Below, in pieces: positions 33,717 through 35,127 of a stretch of DNA of 35,127 nucleotides. The translations under genes were made by a program, and so were the position numbers. This stretch comes from Burkholderiaceae bacterium (GTDB taxonomy: Bacteria; Pseudomonadota; Gammaproteobacteria; Burkholderiales; Burkholderiaceae_C): assembly GCA_016790175.1 (NCBI GenBank), contig JAEUPI010000108.1, positions 1 to 35,127 of the forward strand. The letters run 5' to 3'. Below the pieces are notes generated by a model. The model was not told the origin of the DNA. It searched no databases and saw only the letters and a program-made list of their open reading frames with translations. Position 1 is the first letter of the stretch; the number at the start of each line of letters is the position of its first letter.

Positions 33717-34910
33717 TCAGGACACCCCGTAGCGCCGCGTCCACTCGCGTTCGAGCGGCTCGACCCAGCTGCCGTGCGGCTCGGGCACCGTGGGTGCGGC
33801 CCGTTGCACGGCGCCAGCCACGCGGGCGGCGTCGAAGGCACCGCGCAGCCCGGCCGGCAACTTGTCGATCGCCAGCACCGTGGGGTCGCCCCAGACGGCC
33901 ACGTCGGCCTTGCGCGCCTGGGCCGCGGGCGACATCAGGAAGTTGATCGCCACCTGCGCACCCTCTTTCGCCCGGGCGTTGAACGGGATCGCGAGGAAGT
34001 GCGTGTTGCCGATCGTGCCGCTGCCATGCTGATAGGCCTGCACCGACGCGGGCAACGCCTTGGTCGCGATCAGGTTCGCCGCCTCGTTGGGATTGAAGCT
34101 CAGCGCAATCGCGATCTCGCCGTCGGCCAGCATCTGCCGGGCGGCGGCGGGTGTGGCCGGGAACTGCTTGCCCTGCCGCCACAGGTGTGGATGCAACGCG
34201 TCGAGGTAGGTCCACAGCGCCGGCGTCAGTGCGTCGAAGGCCTCGCGTGTCATCGGCTTGCCTAGCGGCTGTCGATCACCGCCCTGCTCGACCAGCACCT
34301 GCTTCAGGAAGGTGGTACCGATGAACTGCGGCGGCCGCGGATAGGTGAAGCGCCCGGGGTTGGCCTGGGCCCAGGCCAGCAGCTCGCTCATGCCGTCGGG
34401 CAACTTGGACACACGCGCACGGTCGGCCATGAAGGTGAACTGCGCCATGCCCCACGGCGCCTCGAAGCCGTCGACCGGCTCGGAGAAATCGAGTCGCGTC
34501 GTCGGCTTGCCGGCGGTGTCGACGAACGCGAACGACGGCAGCGACTCGGCGAACGGCCCGAACAACAGCGCCTCGCGTTTCATTGCGAGGAAGTTCTCGC
34601 CGTTGATCCAGACCATGTCGACCGAGCCGTCGCTGCGGCCGGCGGCCTTCTCGGCGCGCACGCGGCGCACGGCCTCGGCGGTGTCGGTGACCTTCACATG
34701 TTCGAGCTGGATGCCCTGCAGACGCTTCAGCTCGCCCGCCGCCCACTGCAGATAGGCATTGACGCGCTCGCTGCCGGCCCAGGCATTGAAGTAGACGGTC
34801 TGCCCTCGGGCCGCCTGCTCGATGCGCGACCAGGCAGCCTGTGCGCGCGCGGCCAGCGGCAGCCCGAGGCCGCCGAGGATCAGCTGCCGTCGACTCAGTG
34901 AATGGATCAT
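33717..34910 (-). CDS. ynjB: ABC transporter substrate-binding protein, YnjB-like, Tat-exported
   Basis: 397 residues. The N-terminus has a twin-arginine motif SRRQLILGG (6-14) and ends in AARAQA (20-25), a Tat signal peptide. The mature part is a class of iron/sulfate/spermidine-type solute-binding folds: AWAGSERVNAYLQWAAGEL, VDMVWINGENFLAMK, GTIGNTHFLAIPFN. It matches YnjB in length (388 in E. coli). Tat export suggests folding with a cofactor or metal in the cytoplasm (inference). Its ligand is unknown. It starts 19 bases after the DoxX-like gene and is followed by the permease gene after 28 bases. Confidence 0.92.
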   Translation of the reverse strand: MIHSLSRRQLILGGLGLPLAARAQAAWSRIEQAARGQTVYFNAWAGSERVNAYLQWAAGELKRLQGIQLEHVKVTDTAEAVRRVRAEKAAGRSDGSVDMVWINGENFLAMKREALLFGPFAESLPSFAFVDTAGKPTTRLDFSEPVDGFEAPWGMAQFTFMADRARVSKLPDGMSELLAWAQANPGRFTYPRPPQFIGTTFLKQVLVEQGGDRQPLGKPMTREAFDALTPALWTYLDALHPHLWRQGKQFPATPAAARQMLADGEIAIALSFNPNEAANLIATKALPASVQAYQHGSGTIGNTHFLAIPFNARAKEGAQVAINFLMSPAAQARKADVAVWGDPTVLAIDKLPAGLRGAFDAARVAGAVQRAAPTVPEPHGSWVEPLEREWTRRYGVS

Positions 34911-34929
34911 CGGGCGATTTTCATGCCCC

Positions 34930-35127
34930 TCAGACCGGCAGCGCGCCGGCGCCGCGGCCGCGCATCCAGCGGGGCGCCAGCCACGTGCCGTCGACCGACC
35001 ACCGCCCCGGCCCCCACAGCACGATGCCGAGCAGCAGGCTGCCCCAGAACACATGCTGCTGGAGCGCGGCGTCGGCCACCTCCATCAGGCTGATCACGGC
35101 CACCGCATTCAGCATGAACAGGCCCAA
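34930..35127 (-). CDS. DoxX-like membrane protein, C-terminal part (starts outside the window)
   Basis: The 65-66 C-terminal residues of a frame that is open to the right edge. Two hydrophobic segments (LFMLNAVAVISLM and HVFWGSLLLGIVLWGPG) and the pattern FMLNAVAVIS...ALQQHVFWG...GPGRWSVD match DoxX/TQO-small-subunit proteins. DoxX members include subunits of thiosulfate:quinone oxidoreductase and redox-linked membrane proteins. It lies 19 bases upstream of the binding-protein gene, in the same direction, so it is probably the first visible gene of this operon. Confidence 0.72.
   Translation of the reverse strand: MGLFMLNAVAVISLMEVADAALQQHVFWGSLLLGIVLWGPGRWSVDGTWLAPRWMRGRGAGALPV

Overview
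The window is chromosomal DNA from a very GC-rich betaproteobacterium, most likely a Burkholderiales member of the Rubrivivax/Leptothrix/Methylibium type. This rests on the gene order glyA-nrdR-(type IV pilins)-ribD-ribC-ribBA-ribH-nusB-aminotransferase, on a RibBA whose second domain is degenerate, on a ybgC-tolQRA run, and on even codon use throughout. The species is an inference. I see no tRNA, rRNA, IS element, prophage or CRISPR array, and no gene-free stretch longer than 300 bases.

Layout. (1) 1-4933, minus strand: a tight operon that reads msrA, LolD-like ABC ATPase, FtsX/MacB-like permease, small four-cysteine secreted protein, DUF3299 protein, histidine-rich membrane/secreted protein, and a ZnuD-like TonB-dependent receptor that runs off the left edge. 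It looks like a zinc-limitation locus. (2) 5132-5950, plus: a YdcF/SanA-type DUF218 membrane protein. It converges on a ubiD decarboxylase (6163-7722, minus) across a gap holding three hairpins. (3) 7950-10826, plus: a membrane-anchored lytic transglycosylase, a ZTP riboswitch, glyA and nrdR. (4) 11035-15940, plus: six pseudopilin/minor pilin genes (two FimT-like, PilE-like, PilW, PilX, PilV) without pilY1.

(5) 15944-22007, plus: riboflavin/lumazine synthesis (ribD, ribC, an unrecognised gene, ribBA, ribH), then nusB and a PLP aminotransferase. (6) 22119-24126: a PEGA-type serine/threonine kinase and a small lipoprotein. (7) 24202-26621: ybgC-tolQ-tolR-tolA, ending without tolB or pal. (8) 26637-35127, all minus: a co-directional run that reads DoxX-like, YnjB-like Tat-exported binding protein, YnjC-like double permease, YnjD-like ATPase, YnjF-like CDP-alcohol phosphatidyltransferase, a VTT-domain/FAD disulfide reductase fusion, a DUF3047 protein and a SelD-associated-type pyridine nucleotide oxidoreductase.

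Block 8 is the best candidate for an undescribed system. It keeps the core of the poorly understood E. coli ydjXYZ-ynjABCDEF locus (importer, lipid-type phosphotransferase, TVP38 membrane protein), but here the TVP38-type domain is fused to a dithiol oxidoreductase and two further redox/secreted genes are added. The zinc-type operon headed by msrA is the second most interesting region.
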